A DNA stretch of 64,000 bases, from positions 9,822,346 to 9,886,345 of the forward strand of contig CM036215.1 of the NCBI GenBank assembly GCA_020631735.1, read 5' to 3'. The notes below the pieces were generated by a model. The model was not told the origin of the DNA, searched no databases, and was given only the letters and a program-made list of their open reading frames with translations. The stretch's first letter is position 1, and every line of letters starts with the position of its first letter. The position numbers and the translations under genes were made by a program. This DNA comes from Saccharum officinarum (Eukaryota > Streptophyta > Magnoliopsida > Poales > Poaceae). Shown piece after piece: positions 47,870 through 60,295 of the stretch.

Positions 47870-48725
47870 CACTAGTACACGGGCATACTATACAGGCGGT
47901 TGGTAACATATTTCTACTGGCGTTTTCCAGCACCACCTGCGCCGGAGGCCAGTAGAAATGAGCCAATTCCACATACGGTTGCTTATGAACCGTCTGTGAA
48001 AATGGATTTTCACAGACGGTTTGCCTATGCAAAAAAATTCCGAAAAACCCCGAAAATAAATAGCAAAAAAAGATTTTAATTAGGGGAGGACCCTACTGCC
48101 TAGCGCCCACCCGTCTCCGTCGAAGTCACAAGTCGCGTAATTTTTCACGTAAAAATCGTGACACACTCACATGTGTTCATATACCCTTTCGGTTCCCCAC
48201 GTATTATACAAATCCGTGTGTAATTTGCTTGTTTGAGGTCCTAAACGATTTCAAATTAAAAAGTTGTCAACTACAAAGTTTCATAAATTTTTGAGACGAA
48301 CAACTTTCGTATTGGTCATTTCTCCATCCGAGGTCGTTTACAAAAATTGAATTTAAAATTTAAGACCATTCAAACGTAGTTTTCCTTGACAAGATGATTT
48401 CAAATTAAAAAGTTGTAATTTACAAAGTTTCATAACTTTTCGAGATGAACAACTTTTTATTTTGGGTGTTTTCTCATCCGAGATCGTTTGAAAAAAATCA
48501 AATTTAAAAAAACACGGGTATTTCTAGTGGCGGATTTCTTAACGAACCGCCTGTAGAAATGTCTTATTTTCACAGGCGGTTGTCTTAACAAACCGCCTGT
48601 AGAAATCCATTTCTACAGGCGGTTTTGGTCTTGGAGTCCACCGTTTCATTTCTACTGGCGCGTGATAACTAAAACCGGCAGTAAAAAAAAAGCGGGCGCT
48701 GGAAAAAATCACCTTTCTACTGGTG
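47870..48725. mobile_element. Second copy of the small CACTA element
   Basis: GAT duplication at 47867-47869 and 48726-48728. A few substitutions lie inside the subterminal repeats compared with 20310-21163 (for example CCAGCACCACC for CCAACACCGCC). Confidence 0.85.
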
Positions 48726-48837
48726 GATGTGGAACAATCTATTTTATTTTATACCTGGTATATATGCACTGACCACTGTTAGTTGTTCGTAACGAATTGA
48801 AGGTACGTAATCTCTAAATTAACTCTGCACCAACTAG

Positions 48838-49081
48838 GGGTGTGTTCACTTCGCGAAAAGTAGGTGAAAAGTTACTGTAGCATCTTTCGTTGTTATTTGG
48901 CAAAATTTATCCAATCATAGACTAACTAGGCTCAAAAGATTCGTCTCGACATTTTCAGACAAACTATGCAATTAGTTATCTTTTTTACCTACATTTAATA
49001 CTCCATGCATGCGTCGAAAGATTTGATGTGATGGATGGAAGAGGAAATATTTTAGGTTGGGATGGGGAAGTGAACACACCC
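48838..49081 (+). mobile_element. Second copy of MITE N
   Basis: Counterpart of 21276-21519, TAG duplication kept. Confidence 0.85.
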
Positions 49082-49549
49082 TAGAAGTATATATGCACTC
49101 AACTACTCTGCAGCAACTCATGTCAGGGACGATTAGTTAGTTAATCATGTCGTCGTCGTGTGACGAAACCCTTGGATTACAAGTATTAATCTAGCCCAAA
49201 CCTGAGGGTTTCAGCAAAGAGCTAGCAATTCCTAGAAAATAGTAGACACTACTAACATTTTGGAAGTAGGTAACCTAGCTAGCTACTCTACCGGGTCAGC
49301 AAAAATCGTCACCTAACTTGGGCGCGCGTATCCACCGCGACACTTTCCAACCATCTCTACCAAAAAGACATTAGAACAAACTCACCCACCCACTCATGTC
49401 ATCTCACACGCATGCACACACACGTACGTGCAAGCAAGGTAAGCATCGTATATATATTACCCTGCACGCCACGGCTTGCTAATACCTTCATCGATCGAGC
49501 TAGCTAAGGTCACTAATCCAGCTTGGCAACAACACACGATCACGACGAC

Positions 49550-50056
49550 ATGGCCGCAGCCATGGTAGCGAAGGCCGCCGTCGTCACCGCCACGACCACC
49601 ACCAGCGGCTGGAGCCCGACGACGCCACCGGGCAGCGGTGACGACGACCAGAAGGCGAAGGTGACGACGACGACGACGAAGACCTTCGCTGATGTTGTTG
49701 TCGACGAGGACGAGCTGTTCGAGCTCGACATCGCACTCCTCGACAGCCGCGACGACGACCATCACTGTGCCCGCCGTTGTGCTGCCGGTGCTGACGACGA
49801 CGACGACGACGCCACCGGGCACGCACTGTTGGCTAACTGCCTGCTGCCGCTGCGGTCGGTGAGCAACGCGGTGCCGGTGGCGGCGAGCGGCAGGCTGTCG
49901 TCGTCGTACCCCTACTCCGGCTACTACAGCTCCAGGAGGCTCTTCACGCCCCGCAGCAGCAGGAGGTTCCTTTTCCTTGGACGCTCAGGCTCAGCTGGGA
50001 ATTCTTCGGCGAGGCTTTGCTTCTCCAGCAGAGGCTTCGAAGCCATGGGGAACTAA
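49550..50056 (+). CDS. Asp/Ser-rich plant protein, second copy, 168 aa
   Basis: Reads the same protein as 21988-22494 without any change, including the TAA stop followed in frame by Phe-Gln-Arg-Tyr-TGA (50057-50071). Flanked by the second copies of MITEs N and O. Full identity over ~500 bp of GC-rich, repeat-bearing sequence fits a very recent duplication or one locus assembled twice. Confidence 0.65.
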   Translation: MAAAMVAKAAVVTATTTTSGWSPTTPPGSGDDDQKAKVTTTTTKTFADVVVDEDELFELDIALLDSRDDDHHCARRCAAGADDDDDDATGHALLANCLLPLRSVSNAVPVAASGRLSSSYPYSGYYSSRRLFTPRSSRRFLFLGRSGSAGNSSARLCFSSRGFEAMGN

Positions 50057-50205
50057 TTTCAGAGGTACTGATCGAGTTTTGAGAGACGTCGATCGAGAAA
50101 CAACCTATACACTCAACTATATAATAGTGAGAGAAGACCCCTCTAAGTACATCACCGATCTGTATTAAAATCAGGTAGTAGTAATATCACTACCGGCTTG
50201 TATAT

Positions 50206-50448
50206 GGTGTGTTCACTTCGCGAAAAGTAGGTGAAAAGTTACTGTAGCATCTTTCGTTGTTATTTGGCAAAATTTGTCCAATCATAGACTAACTAGGCTC
50301 AAAAGATTCGTCCCGACATTTACAGACAAACTATGCAATTAGTTATCTTTTTTACCTACATTTAATGCTCCATGCATGCGTCGAAAGATTTGATGTGATG
50401 GATGTAAGAGGAAATATTTTGGGTTGGGATGGGGAAGTGAACAAGGCC
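50206..50448 (+). mobile_element. Second copy of MITE O
   Basis: Counterpart of 22644-22885. It reads GGGTTGGGATGGGG where copy 1 reads GGGTGGGATGGGG. The longer form matches relatives N and P, so copy 1 seems to have lost a base here. Confidence 0.75.
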
Positions 50449-50667
50449 ATAGTACACCATCATTGTTGTCTGGTAGTGAGAGAGAGGAGTACCGGACCCA
50501 AAATTAATTTTCATGTGCTTCGGTTTTGTCTCAAACCACACTGGTTCTTGCTCTCAGTCATCGCCGGCCGTCGCCTAGCATCGCCAACAAAATATTATGT
50601 GTAGCAGCTAGCTATCATAGTGGTGATACCCTAATAACAAGTGTGTTATCCTTATATATAAATAAAA

Positions 50668-51836
50668 GGAACACCATTTTTGCCACAACTATTGTCCTTG
50701 TCTAATTTTAACTCCTGACCGTAAAACTGGGTAACTTCTACACCTCAACTATCAAAACCGTTCAAATTTGACCTCTCAAACTGGTTTTGAGTTGTTCTCA
50801 GTAGGTAGCTCACACCCACTAGTAATATTTATGCAGGGGGTTTTGTGCAAGATTGCTAAGAACGGAAATTTAGGGTTAGCTTTGGACAGCAGCGGAGCCA
50901 GAAAAAAAATATAGGTGAGATGAGTTCTAATAAGAAAATAAACCAAAAGTCTTGTGAATCAAATCACACCGCATTCATATACTTCGATCACACGATTATG
51001 GCAAAAAAGCTACAACCATAAAAATTATGGCGATCCTAGACACACCTCTGCTTGTACCACGGCCTTGACCGGATCCAGCTGCTGCCACTGCTCTTCCGCT
51101 AATTTGTCCGTGGCCGCGGCTGGCCCCAGTGCCAGGTTGCTCTAGCTCGCACTCCTCCATTCCTCTCTCCATCGCCACTCACAAAGGTGCAACTCCAGTT
51201 GGTCGCCGGCATTGTTGCGGGCCTTCCTAATCGCTCCACGTGACCGCACGCTTGTGTGGCTGCTGGCCAGCTACATGGCGGCGGGGCCGTTGAGGGACGA
51301 GGCACCGGCTTGGCTGCTCCTCGCGCTCGGACACTCGGGCATCAGGCCTCCGGAATTCAACAGTCTGACATCCGGTGGGTGGCTGGCAGTGGCTTGCCTA
51401 ATGCCTTAGCCGGTCAGCCCTCGGTGCTCGCCGACCAGGGTTGGGATACGAGGACGGAATATCGGAGAATGCCCAATGTGTCGATGTTGATCGGGGAAGA
51501 GACCATTAGGCATCATTTGTGTGGGGCGGTTGGGCCTTCAATGGACCATCATTGCCTGCTGATGAGCTGAACCAAAGTGACACTCTGTGCTTGAAGAAGA
51601 TGAGCAACAACAACATCCTCGCATGGTTAATGGCTAAGGGCAGCACCATAGGTCCATTGTGGCAAGAGTGAGGTGGGCTAAGGTATGGCAGAGAAAGAGA
51701 GGGGCAGGTAAGCGGTTTCAGGGATCAAAATTGAACGGTTTTAGTAGTTGAGGAACCAAAGTTACCCGATATTAATTATAGATGGGGTCAAAATTAGATA
51801 AAGGCAACAGTTGAGGGAATAAAATGGACTTGTTCC
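50668..51836. mobile_element. Second copy of the Mutator-like TIR element
   Basis: Counterpart of 23103-24271. About ten single-base indels separate the two interiors, so no long frame is shared between them. Here the sequence continues to the right without a gap. Confidence 0.6.
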
Positions 51837-51885
51837 TAAAATAAAACAACAAGTGTGCTGCCAAGTGCCAACTATATTTGTTATG

Positions 51886-53400
51886 CGTGATCGAACCTCG
51901 CTTAGCCATGTATTAAATGGGTCAATTGTGTCTCCAAGAAGAAACTACAATCATTTTTTCATGAAAAAATTTATTGTACTAAGATGCAAATTAAAAGTTA
52001 TTGGCTTATTGCACTCGGGAGACATGGCACAACTTTGGTACTCCAATTGGACTGAAGGGTCAGCTGCTAGTTGTTTTTTTTTAAAAAAAGGTCAGGTTCT
52101 AGAAACAACACACTACACCCTCATTTTAAGGCTCCGTTGGTTATGGTTCCAATGGATGAGTAAGGATATAATCTGGAATATATTGGACGTCCGTTGTAAC
52201 AACTCATGCCATGATCTGTTCAATGCCTCTATTGTCATCACCGTCAGGAATGGAAAAATGACATTGTTCTAGCTTTGAAGTTGGCTCAATGGAAACACAA
52301 CAAAAACATTGCACCCACTCTTTATAAAAAGGCCATAAGAAAGGAGGCAACATTTTAGAAAGCGTTGACACAAAACAAATGGGTTGAGAACATTGCACCA
52401 GTCCTTTCCCAATGAGGAGAGGGGAATTTTTGATTTGTGGGAAGCAATCCAAGAGACAATGAGAGAACTGGAGATGGAGGACCTAGTTAGATGGAAATTG
52501 ACAACTATAACTAGGATACACCACACAAGGCACCAATCAGATCCAATGCCGAGGAACCTACACTAAGATTAAAATCATGCCAATTTAAAAATCCCAGACC
52601 GAGAAATGTCATACCTCATAGTCTCATCCAAACCAATGATTGCAATCTTTTTTGTAGGCAAATACAATGAAGCACGACTGCTTATTAGTGGTATGCAAAT
52701 TGATAATGATCCCTTCCCAACCAATGCCCTTGAATTGCAAAATAAACATATTAATCAAGCTAAATCAACTAAATGCAAGAATGAGATCATTGGAGAAGAA
52801 AGGTTTAAACTTCTGAAGAAAGGCAAGCAAAAGCTATTGGAGAAGACCCCTGATGCTACATTGAAGACTTCAACACCCTCGGGGGGGGGGGCAAAGACAT
52901 AAGTACAATAGCCATGCCATAGAGACCGGCTTGGCCGGTTTCAAAACTAGCATGGACAATTTGTCCAAGGAAACTAAAATGGTTCCAAATCCAAGAACAA
53001 GGTGAGGCCAAGCTTTGAGGAACTTTTGGCCAAATACAAGAAGAAACAAGATAACTAGAAGAGAGAGAATTGTCCATGGATGGTGGATTTGAAGCCATCG
53101 AACAAGACACCAAGAGCGGACGAGTCACCAAGAACAAGGTAATCGTGCCATTGCACCTTATCCTATCCTAGGATGATTACTCCATAGTCTTGTTTATATC
53201 ATTGCAGTTACTCACCTTCGGATTATAATAGTATGCATATGCAACCATATTTAATTAAATATCCTATTGCATGTACAAACTATAGTTTATCACCACATCC
53301 GATTGTTGTTAGCAATAATCAAGAATACATCCTCTAGTGTTAAATAAGGTGATAAAGGCAATAAGAACATTTTTTACGTCTCTACAACCAAGGTAGTGTT
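51886..53400. other. Single-copy region with unassigned repeat-like sequence
   Basis: Several short frames (for example 51853-52272 and 52606-52902 on plus) have plant-like but unrecognised translations; none has a convincing start, promoter or domain. A run of 11 G lies at 52881-52891. Probably decayed transposon sequence. Confidence 0.35.
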
Positions 53401-53419
53401 CCTCAGGCTTATCTCACAC

Positions 53420-54090
53420 ACAAAATGGGATATTGCAGTGGATTCACATGACATAATAAATGGAGCAACAAGTGGAGGTGATTCCAGCGAATTCTTCATT
53501 TACAAAGAAGGTTTGGAAGCTGACACATATTGTTTCTTCATCAACTTGAGTTTGATAAAGTATTCTGGCTGATAACGTGATTATCGCCCTTAGAACAAAT
53601 TATGGCTGACTACTATGGTCTAGATGAATATTTTTAGCATGCAAACTTTACTAAAAAATAGGTTGCATATGTTCACAGATCTCAGCTAATCTAGGAAAAC
53701 CGGCAAGTCCTATTTTGCATCTTTGTCAAACTACAAATTGGAATTCACAATTGCATTCCTCTCATTGAGACGATTAAAATATATATAAACAACGCCCATT
53801 GGAGTAAAGATAAGAGAACTATGGCCTTCAGGAAGATCCACACTCGTGGAAATCAGATATGGTATTGTTAGCATAAAACCTAATTGGAATTGTATATTTA
53901 CATAGATTCTATAAGAGTTATAACCCCCAGGGGGAAAGTCCACCCCACCCTATAAATATAAAGGTCCACGAACAATTGAGGGCATCTGGCCAATCGATAA
54001 AAAACACAATCAATATACTATTTGACCTTTCCAAACCCTATATCTAATGTTCTGCGAGCTTCTTTATGATGTTTGTGGGTGTTCTAGGTG
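53420..54090 (+). mobile_element. LTR-like fragment with TATA box (uncertain)
   Basis: CCCACCCTATAAATATAAAGGTCC (TATAAATA at 53951-53958), then GAGGGCATCTGGCCAATCGAT and an A/C-rich leader, resembles the promoter part of grass retrotransposon LTRs. Ends could not be placed. Confidence 0.3.
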
Positions 54091-55259
54091 GCCTTGTGAA
54101 AGTCCCAAGTTTGGTTTTGGTAATTGATGTGACAACTAGTGGACTAATGCTTTCATTGGAGATGTATAAGCTAGGGTCCACAAGATAGCGTTGAGCAAGG
54201 CATGGAGCATGGTGGAGATGCCGAGATGGTGATAACCACAAAATGCAAGTGCTCAACATGGAGATGGATATGTTGGAGATGGATGGAGTTGGAAGCAAAA
54301 GCCCTAAAGCTAAGGTATACGCGTATGTTTCTATTTCACTATCCCAAGGTGTGTAGATAAGTGCGGCCATGTTTAGGTCTAATATGGTTATCTAGTGCCA
54401 CTAGGTGAGAACTAACAATGCATATGAGTTAGGTCTAGTGGCATTATGAGGAAGCAAGTGAAAACCTTTTAAAATGTTAACTCAGTGCTAAAGGTGTTGT
54501 TGTCCCATGGGACACATTTGAGAGTTACCACATTTTAAAAAGGTTTGAGAGAGGCACTCAGTGGGGTATTTTTACACCCAACAGAACTCTTCGGTGAGGT
54601 GCACCGTACCGGAGAGTAAACGTGCATATACACGATGGTTTGAACGTCTCTTTGTAACTGTTGCGTTGGAGCGCTATTGTTAGCCAAGTTTTCAGGGCAT
54701 CCACATTTTCTTCTGGTGGCACCGAAGTGCTTGGAACCAAACCTTTGGAATAGTGGCGACTGACATGTGTGGATATTTTCAAAAGAGGCACCAGATATGT
54801 CCCGTACTCACTAGAAATGAGCACCAGAGTAATCTAGGTGGTCTAAGAACCTTTTTCATAGTTTCTAAAACTCACTAGATCTCTTTGGTGGTGGCACCAG
54901 AGATTACACTAGAGGTTGCGTCCAGAGACAGTTTTTCATCATGAGTTTGGGCAAGATCGAGCATCGGATCTCTCTAGTGGTTCATTGGATGAACCACCGA
55001 AGTGTTCATTAGTGCAACATCTAAATTAAAATTGTTGTTGAGTTGACCGTTGGAGAGCTATGGTGGCAGCACTCGGGTGCTCACCGAATCTATTAGATGC
55101 ACATGAAAAATCTATTGAAAGTTGGTAATGATTACTTTCTCTTGTGGGCTTATAAAAAGATGGTGTGGCCAGACTATTTGGCTCTCTTGGCGCTCCCATT
55201 AGATATCCGCACCTATTAGAGCTCAAGAGAACACTCGGCTCACATTTTCTTAGTGAAAA

Positions 55260-58124
55260 TGTCACACCCGGTTTTCTAAAGAACAAAACCAGGCTAATCA
55301 TATGTGTGCCCAGGAAGTCCACACATATGTCAGAATGAAAAAAATATCAGAAACAATGTTATTATATAACGTATACATAGCTATATTAACACTTACATCA
55401 GAGTATTGCGGAACAGTCACTAATCTTTTCTTCAGGCTCCAACATCACAGGGACGGCTGACTGGGGGTAACATATGCCTAGCACTTCTACTAGTCTTCTG
55501 GAAACTCCACTACACCTTTGTCCTTTTTCCGAGTAGCATCTTACTACACACTGGAGTGTTGGGGAAATAGTAAGAGTGAGTCCATGTCGAACTCAACAAG
55601 TATAACACAGGGTTCATGAGGCTCAAAAAGGCTAGACACTGTTTAACTGCGTTTAGCTTTTAATCATCATATAATTAGCAATGGAGTAGCATCAAGGTAA
55701 TCCAAATCCCATTAATGAATCAATGATCAATTGTAATAAGGATAATGAATAGCATTAACATGAGCATAATAATAATCAACAATAATTAAGCATGATATAA
55801 CAATGGTGATCAACTATTCTGTAAGAATCCCCAAGGCCGTTCGTATCCGTGAGCACGGCTAGTATACCAGTTTTTAACTCTGCGCAGAGGTGTACACTTT
55901 CACTATGAGTCATGATTTCCAAATGCATGGGTTTGCAAGGCCCAAAACATCAGAGACCATATAAAGCCATTCAAAAATTCGTCTAACAAGTTAGGGCCAT
56001 TAGATTCACTCGACAGGCAGATGTAGAACCCCCCTTCCTAGTGGCACAACAACCGCAACCTATACACACTAGGCCAGGGGCTCGCACTACACCCAACGTG
56101 GCAAGCCATTCTTACGCCATTTAAGGTAACCTCTAACAAGCTAGAAAAGGTCTCTTGAACAACTAGAGCCAGAGCCATATAGCCCTCACAGCTGTACTGT
56201 ATGTCCCGGTTATCACTTACAGGTAAGTCCTTACGGAGAGTAACTAGAGCAACAATATAACCCACATGCTCTAGCCCCCTTTAAACAGAAATAACATCAT
56301 CTTAATTGGTTGATTGCATAATCCATTAGTCAAATTACAAGATCATTGTTCATAATTAAGCGCTAGCAGTAGCTATCCAAATGCATAACCCATAGGTGAC
56401 AAGGAAACAAGATATCAATAGCTAAGTTATAATCTCTATGGTTGTCAAGGAAGACACATGCATATGTATAATAATTTCAGTGAATAGGTAACAAGGATGA
56501 TCCCATGTTATACTTGCCTTAATCAAAGCTTTCCTGATGATACTGCTGGTCTGGCTCAAAATAATACTCCTGATCGTCCAGATACTGCTCATCTTCTATA
56601 CTCGATCATCAATCAACAACACACATGCATCCAAGCAAACATACACGAAGCAAACAAAGAGATACAATTAGAACAGTACACCAACAGTAACAAAACAGTA
56701 ATAAAAGTTTATAAAACTCTTCTACACGTTTCTACGATCACACAGACGCAAAGATCACCAAATTCGGAGTTAAAACGTGAAAGTTATGAATTTTCTAAGA
56801 TTTTCTATATATAAATAATTACTTTAATATAAACTCGAAAATAAATTATCCAAACTAACTGTACAACTACACTAACATGTAGAGCTCGCAAATACGAACC
56901 TAACGCAACTTGAACGGATCAAATCGGAGTTAAAATGAAGATTTTATGACCAAAACAATTCTAGTGGCAAAACTGTAATTATCTGAAAACGTATTTTTGA
57001 CTTAACCGGGAGAGAATACGCTTTCAAAACACGAAAACGCCTTTTCAGTAGTACGCTATGGATGGCGGGTTGATTACTAGAAAGCTGAGGGTCTCTTTAA
57101 TAAATTTACCCGCGAAGGGGTAAGTTCTAATCTGGGCCGTTGATCTCGATTTGGACGGCTCGGGTTCATCAGCAACTCCACAGTACTCCTCCGGTTACCT
57201 CCCTCAAGTCCGGCCGGTGGTCGCCATGACCGCCGCGACCCACATCGCCGGAAACAACGATTCTCGTGACTCAAACCACCAATCGGCCCGTGACTTGTCT
57301 CAAACGAAGGAGAAGCGCATCGCGAACTCACCTATGGTCTTTTCTTAGGCCAAAAGAGCTTGTCAGTGATGCTTGACTCGGAAAGGCGGAAATCCACCTC
57401 CTGTGAATCCTGGCTTCGATGGGTGAGCTCTTAAAACAAGAGGAAGAAAATACAGCTACTACGAATACTTCACCTCAAGATGAATAGCACCAAAAAGACT
57501 TTTGATAACAAAGATGCGGCTACCGTCGAGCTCAATCGCGGCAACCTTAGCTCCAACCCGACGAGATCTAAAAGCAACACCGACGACGAGACTCTGACCT
57601 AGGGCAGCGCGTGAAAGGAAAAACGGAACGCGGGGGTCACCATGATCTTATAGGGATACACGGCTTGCGGTCCAAGTCATTGAAGATGAGGAAATCGGAA
57701 TCCACTAGGATAGTGTCCGTCTCGGCCACGAACCGGAGGTGGAAGAGGGCGCTGACAAGGGGGCCCGGTTCGTCAGCGTCACCAGAGAGGAAAACGCTGC
57801 TGCTGGGGTACTGGGCCGGCCCAAGCGACGCGGGCACGGGGAAGCAGGGAACGTTGGGCTCGGCTAGCTGGGCCGCCGGGCCAACAGGTAAGAAGGTAAG
57901 TTGCTTTTCTCTTTTTTTCTTCTTTCTTTTCTTCATTTGTTTATTTTCCAAAACCTTTTCAAATAGAGTTTCAAATCCAAATCAAAATAAAATAAAGTCC
58001 ACACCACAAAATAAAATAAATGCAACAGCATGAATGCAACACCAAATATTTTTTTTTAAAAAAAAATTAATTCCCCTTTCTCTAGATTATTTAAAATTTA
58101 TTACTCCTAAATTTGGGTGTTACA
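55260..58124 (-). mobile_element. 3' LTR of the Gypsy insertion
   Basis: Minus strand: starts TGTAACACCC at 58124 and ends CCGGGTGTGACA at 55260. Homologous to the solo LTR at 14395-18551 (shared CAGGGACGGCTGACTGGGGG, AACACAGGGTTCATGAGGCT and TTTTCAAATAGA-type blocks) but ~1.3 kb shorter. Confidence 0.8.
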
Positions 58125-58144
58125 AATTCTACCCCCCTTAAAAG
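58125..58144 (-). other. Polypurine tract
   Basis: Minus strand AAGGGGGGTAGAATT immediately before TGTAACACCC, the primer site for plus-strand DNA synthesis. This fixes the element's orientation. Confidence 0.75.
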
Positions 58145-58169
58145 AATCTCGTCCTCGAGATTGGACTGC

Positions 58170-60295
58170 TTACTCAAACAACTGCGGATATGATTTTCTC
58201 AATTCATCCTCTCTTTCCCAAGTTGCCTCTGCCTCTGAATATCGATTCCACTGTACTTTACACATCTTAATAACCCTACTTCGAGTAACTCTCTCAGCAG
58301 TTTCCAAAATCTTGATCGGAAACTCTTCATATGTAAGATCCTCCTTGACAGTCAACTCTTCTAAAGGTATCTGCTCTTCTGACACATGCAAACACTTCTT
58401 ACTTTGTGAAACATGAAACACATCATGTACTCCAGACAAATTCTCAGGCAACTCCAACTGATAAGCAACTTCTTCACGTCTAGCAATAACTTTAAATGGT
58501 CCAACATACCTTGGTGCTAGTTTACCTTTCATGTTAAATCTCTTCACACTTCTCATAGGTGACACCTTCAAATATACATAATCACCTACCTAAAAAACTA
58601 AATCTCTTCTTCTATTGTCAGCATAACTCTTCTGACGAGACTGCGTCACCCTCAAATTCTCACGAATCACTCGCACTTGATCTTCTGCGTTTCTAAGAAC
58701 ATCTGTACCAAACACCTGAGATTCACCTGTCTGATCCCAAAACAATGGAGTTCTACACTTACGTCCATACAAAGCTTCAAACGGTGCCATCTTAAGACTC
58801 TGTTGATAACTGTTATTATAAGAAAATTCCGCATAAGGCAAACTCTTATCCCAACTAGTTCCATATTGCAATGCACAAGCTCTCAACATATCCTCTAATA
58901 CCTGGTTGGTCCTTTCAGTCTGTCCATCTGTCTGTGGATGATATGCTGTACTAAAATTCAATTTTGTTCCCAATGATTCATGTACAGCTTTCCAAAAATG
59001 CAACGTAAACTGCGATCCTCGATCAGATACAATTTTCTTTGGAACTCCATGCAAACATACTATTCTTTCTATATACAAGGTAGCTAATTGTACTCCCGTG
59101 TAATTTAGTCTTGACTGGTATAAAATGAGCAACTTTAGTCAATCTATCCACTATCACCCAAATAGAATCATAACCTCTCTGAGTACGCGGTAACCCTACT
59201 ATAAAGTCCATACCAACTTTCTCCCACTTCCATTCAGGAATCTTCATTGGTTGCACAATCCAGCAGGTCTTTGATGCTCTGCTTTCACCCTCTGACAAGT
59301 GTCACACAATGCCACATACTCAGCCACATCTCGCTTTAATCCAACCCACCAATATTTCTGTTTTAGACCCAAATACATCTTAGTACTACCAGGATGAATA
59401 GAATAAGCTGACTCATGAGCTTCGCTAAGAATTGCCTGTCGAACAGCTTGATCCTCAGATACACACAGTCTCTTTCCAAACCACAAAATCTCATTATCAT
59501 CCATTCGAAAACCCTGGTGACTTACCAATCACTATATCTTCCGCTATCTTCTTTAGTTTCTCATCCTTCAACTGACCCTTGTAGATTTCTTGCTCTAAAG
59601 TAGGCTCTATCACTAATTCCATTGTATTAGTAACAATTCCTAAATTCAAATATTCAAATTCAGCACATAACTCACTAGTTATAGACAACGTCCGTATCTC
59701 ATTGGCATAACTTTTCCTACTAAGAGCATCAGCTACTTTATTAGCCTTACCAGGATGATAGTGTATCTCAATATCATAATCCTTAATCAACTCTAACCAT
59801 CTGCGTTGCCTCAAATTCAGATCTGACTGAGTAAAAATATACTTCAAACTCTTATGATCAGTGTATATATCACTCTTATGTCTAATCAAATAATGTCTCT
59901 CAATCTTTAAAGCATGAACTACAGCTGCTAACTCCAAATCATGTGTAGGATAATTCAACTCATGCTTTCTCAACTGCCTAGATACATAAGCCACAACTCT
60001 GCCTTCTTGCATAAGAACACATCCCAAACCTTGACGAGAAGCATCACAATAAATAGAAAACTTCTTACTCAAATCTAGCAAAACCAAAACAGGCGCTGTA
60101 GTCAACCTCTTCTTCAATTCCTCAAAACTAGCTTGACATTTATCCGACCACACAAACTTGGCATTCTTCTCTAATAGAGATGTAATAGGTTTAGCAAGTT
60201 TAGAAAACCCTTCAATGAACCGTCTGTAATATCCAGCTAATCCCAAGAAACTACGAATCTCGCTAACATCAATAGGTGGTTTCCAACTCAATAGA
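58170..60295 (-). pseudogene. Gypsy pol remnant: RT end, RNase H, integrase, chromodomain
   Basis: Minus strand, in order. The RT C-terminal part (EIRSFLGLAGYYRRF) begins at 60295 and lacks the palm with the catalytic YxDD. RNase H follows with YCDAS, DLELAAVV and YTDHKSL, carrying the catalytic D, E and D. The integrase HHCC zinc finger is near 59250-59450 (HESAYSIHPG, CDTCQR). The integrase core has D in GMDFIVGLP, D in VSDRGSQFT and E in TDGQTERTNQ. A GPY/F-type module (RYVGPFKVI) and a C-terminal chromodomain (EEATWEREDE-like, read here as EATWEREDELR) follow. Frameshifts near 59510, 59270 and 59120 and a stop at 58590 break the frame into five pieces. The chromodomain places it among chromoviruses, probably Tekay/Del-like. 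Non-functional. Confidence 0.85.

Larger units (their letters stand above)
27591..51885. repeat. Copy 2 of the ~24.3 kb direct duplication
   Basis: Collinear with 1-24321. The last shared bases are the ones that abut the N run in copy 1; here the sequence continues without a break into single-copy DNA. The first ~11 kb carries many single-base losses in short homopolymers relative to copy 1 (for example near 27605, 29191, 29573, 29973 and 38690). The 42-48 kb part differs mostly by isolated substitutions. It is either a real recent tandem duplication or, more likely, the same locus assembled twice. Confidence 0.97.

Noticed and set aside
49457..49826. Minus-strand and second-frame ORFs rich in Val, Arg or Ser
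   Set aside because: Antisense and shifted readings of the GAC/ACG-rich coding sequence of the 168-aa gene.
52881..52891. Run of 11 G as a possible G-quadruplex or regulatory site
   Set aside because: A single homopolymer run with no partner G tracts; it may be a sequence error and has no supporting context.
54044..55322. Minus-strand open frames of 80-110 codons
   Set aside because: They lie in the Copia-like LTR and have no recognisable domain.
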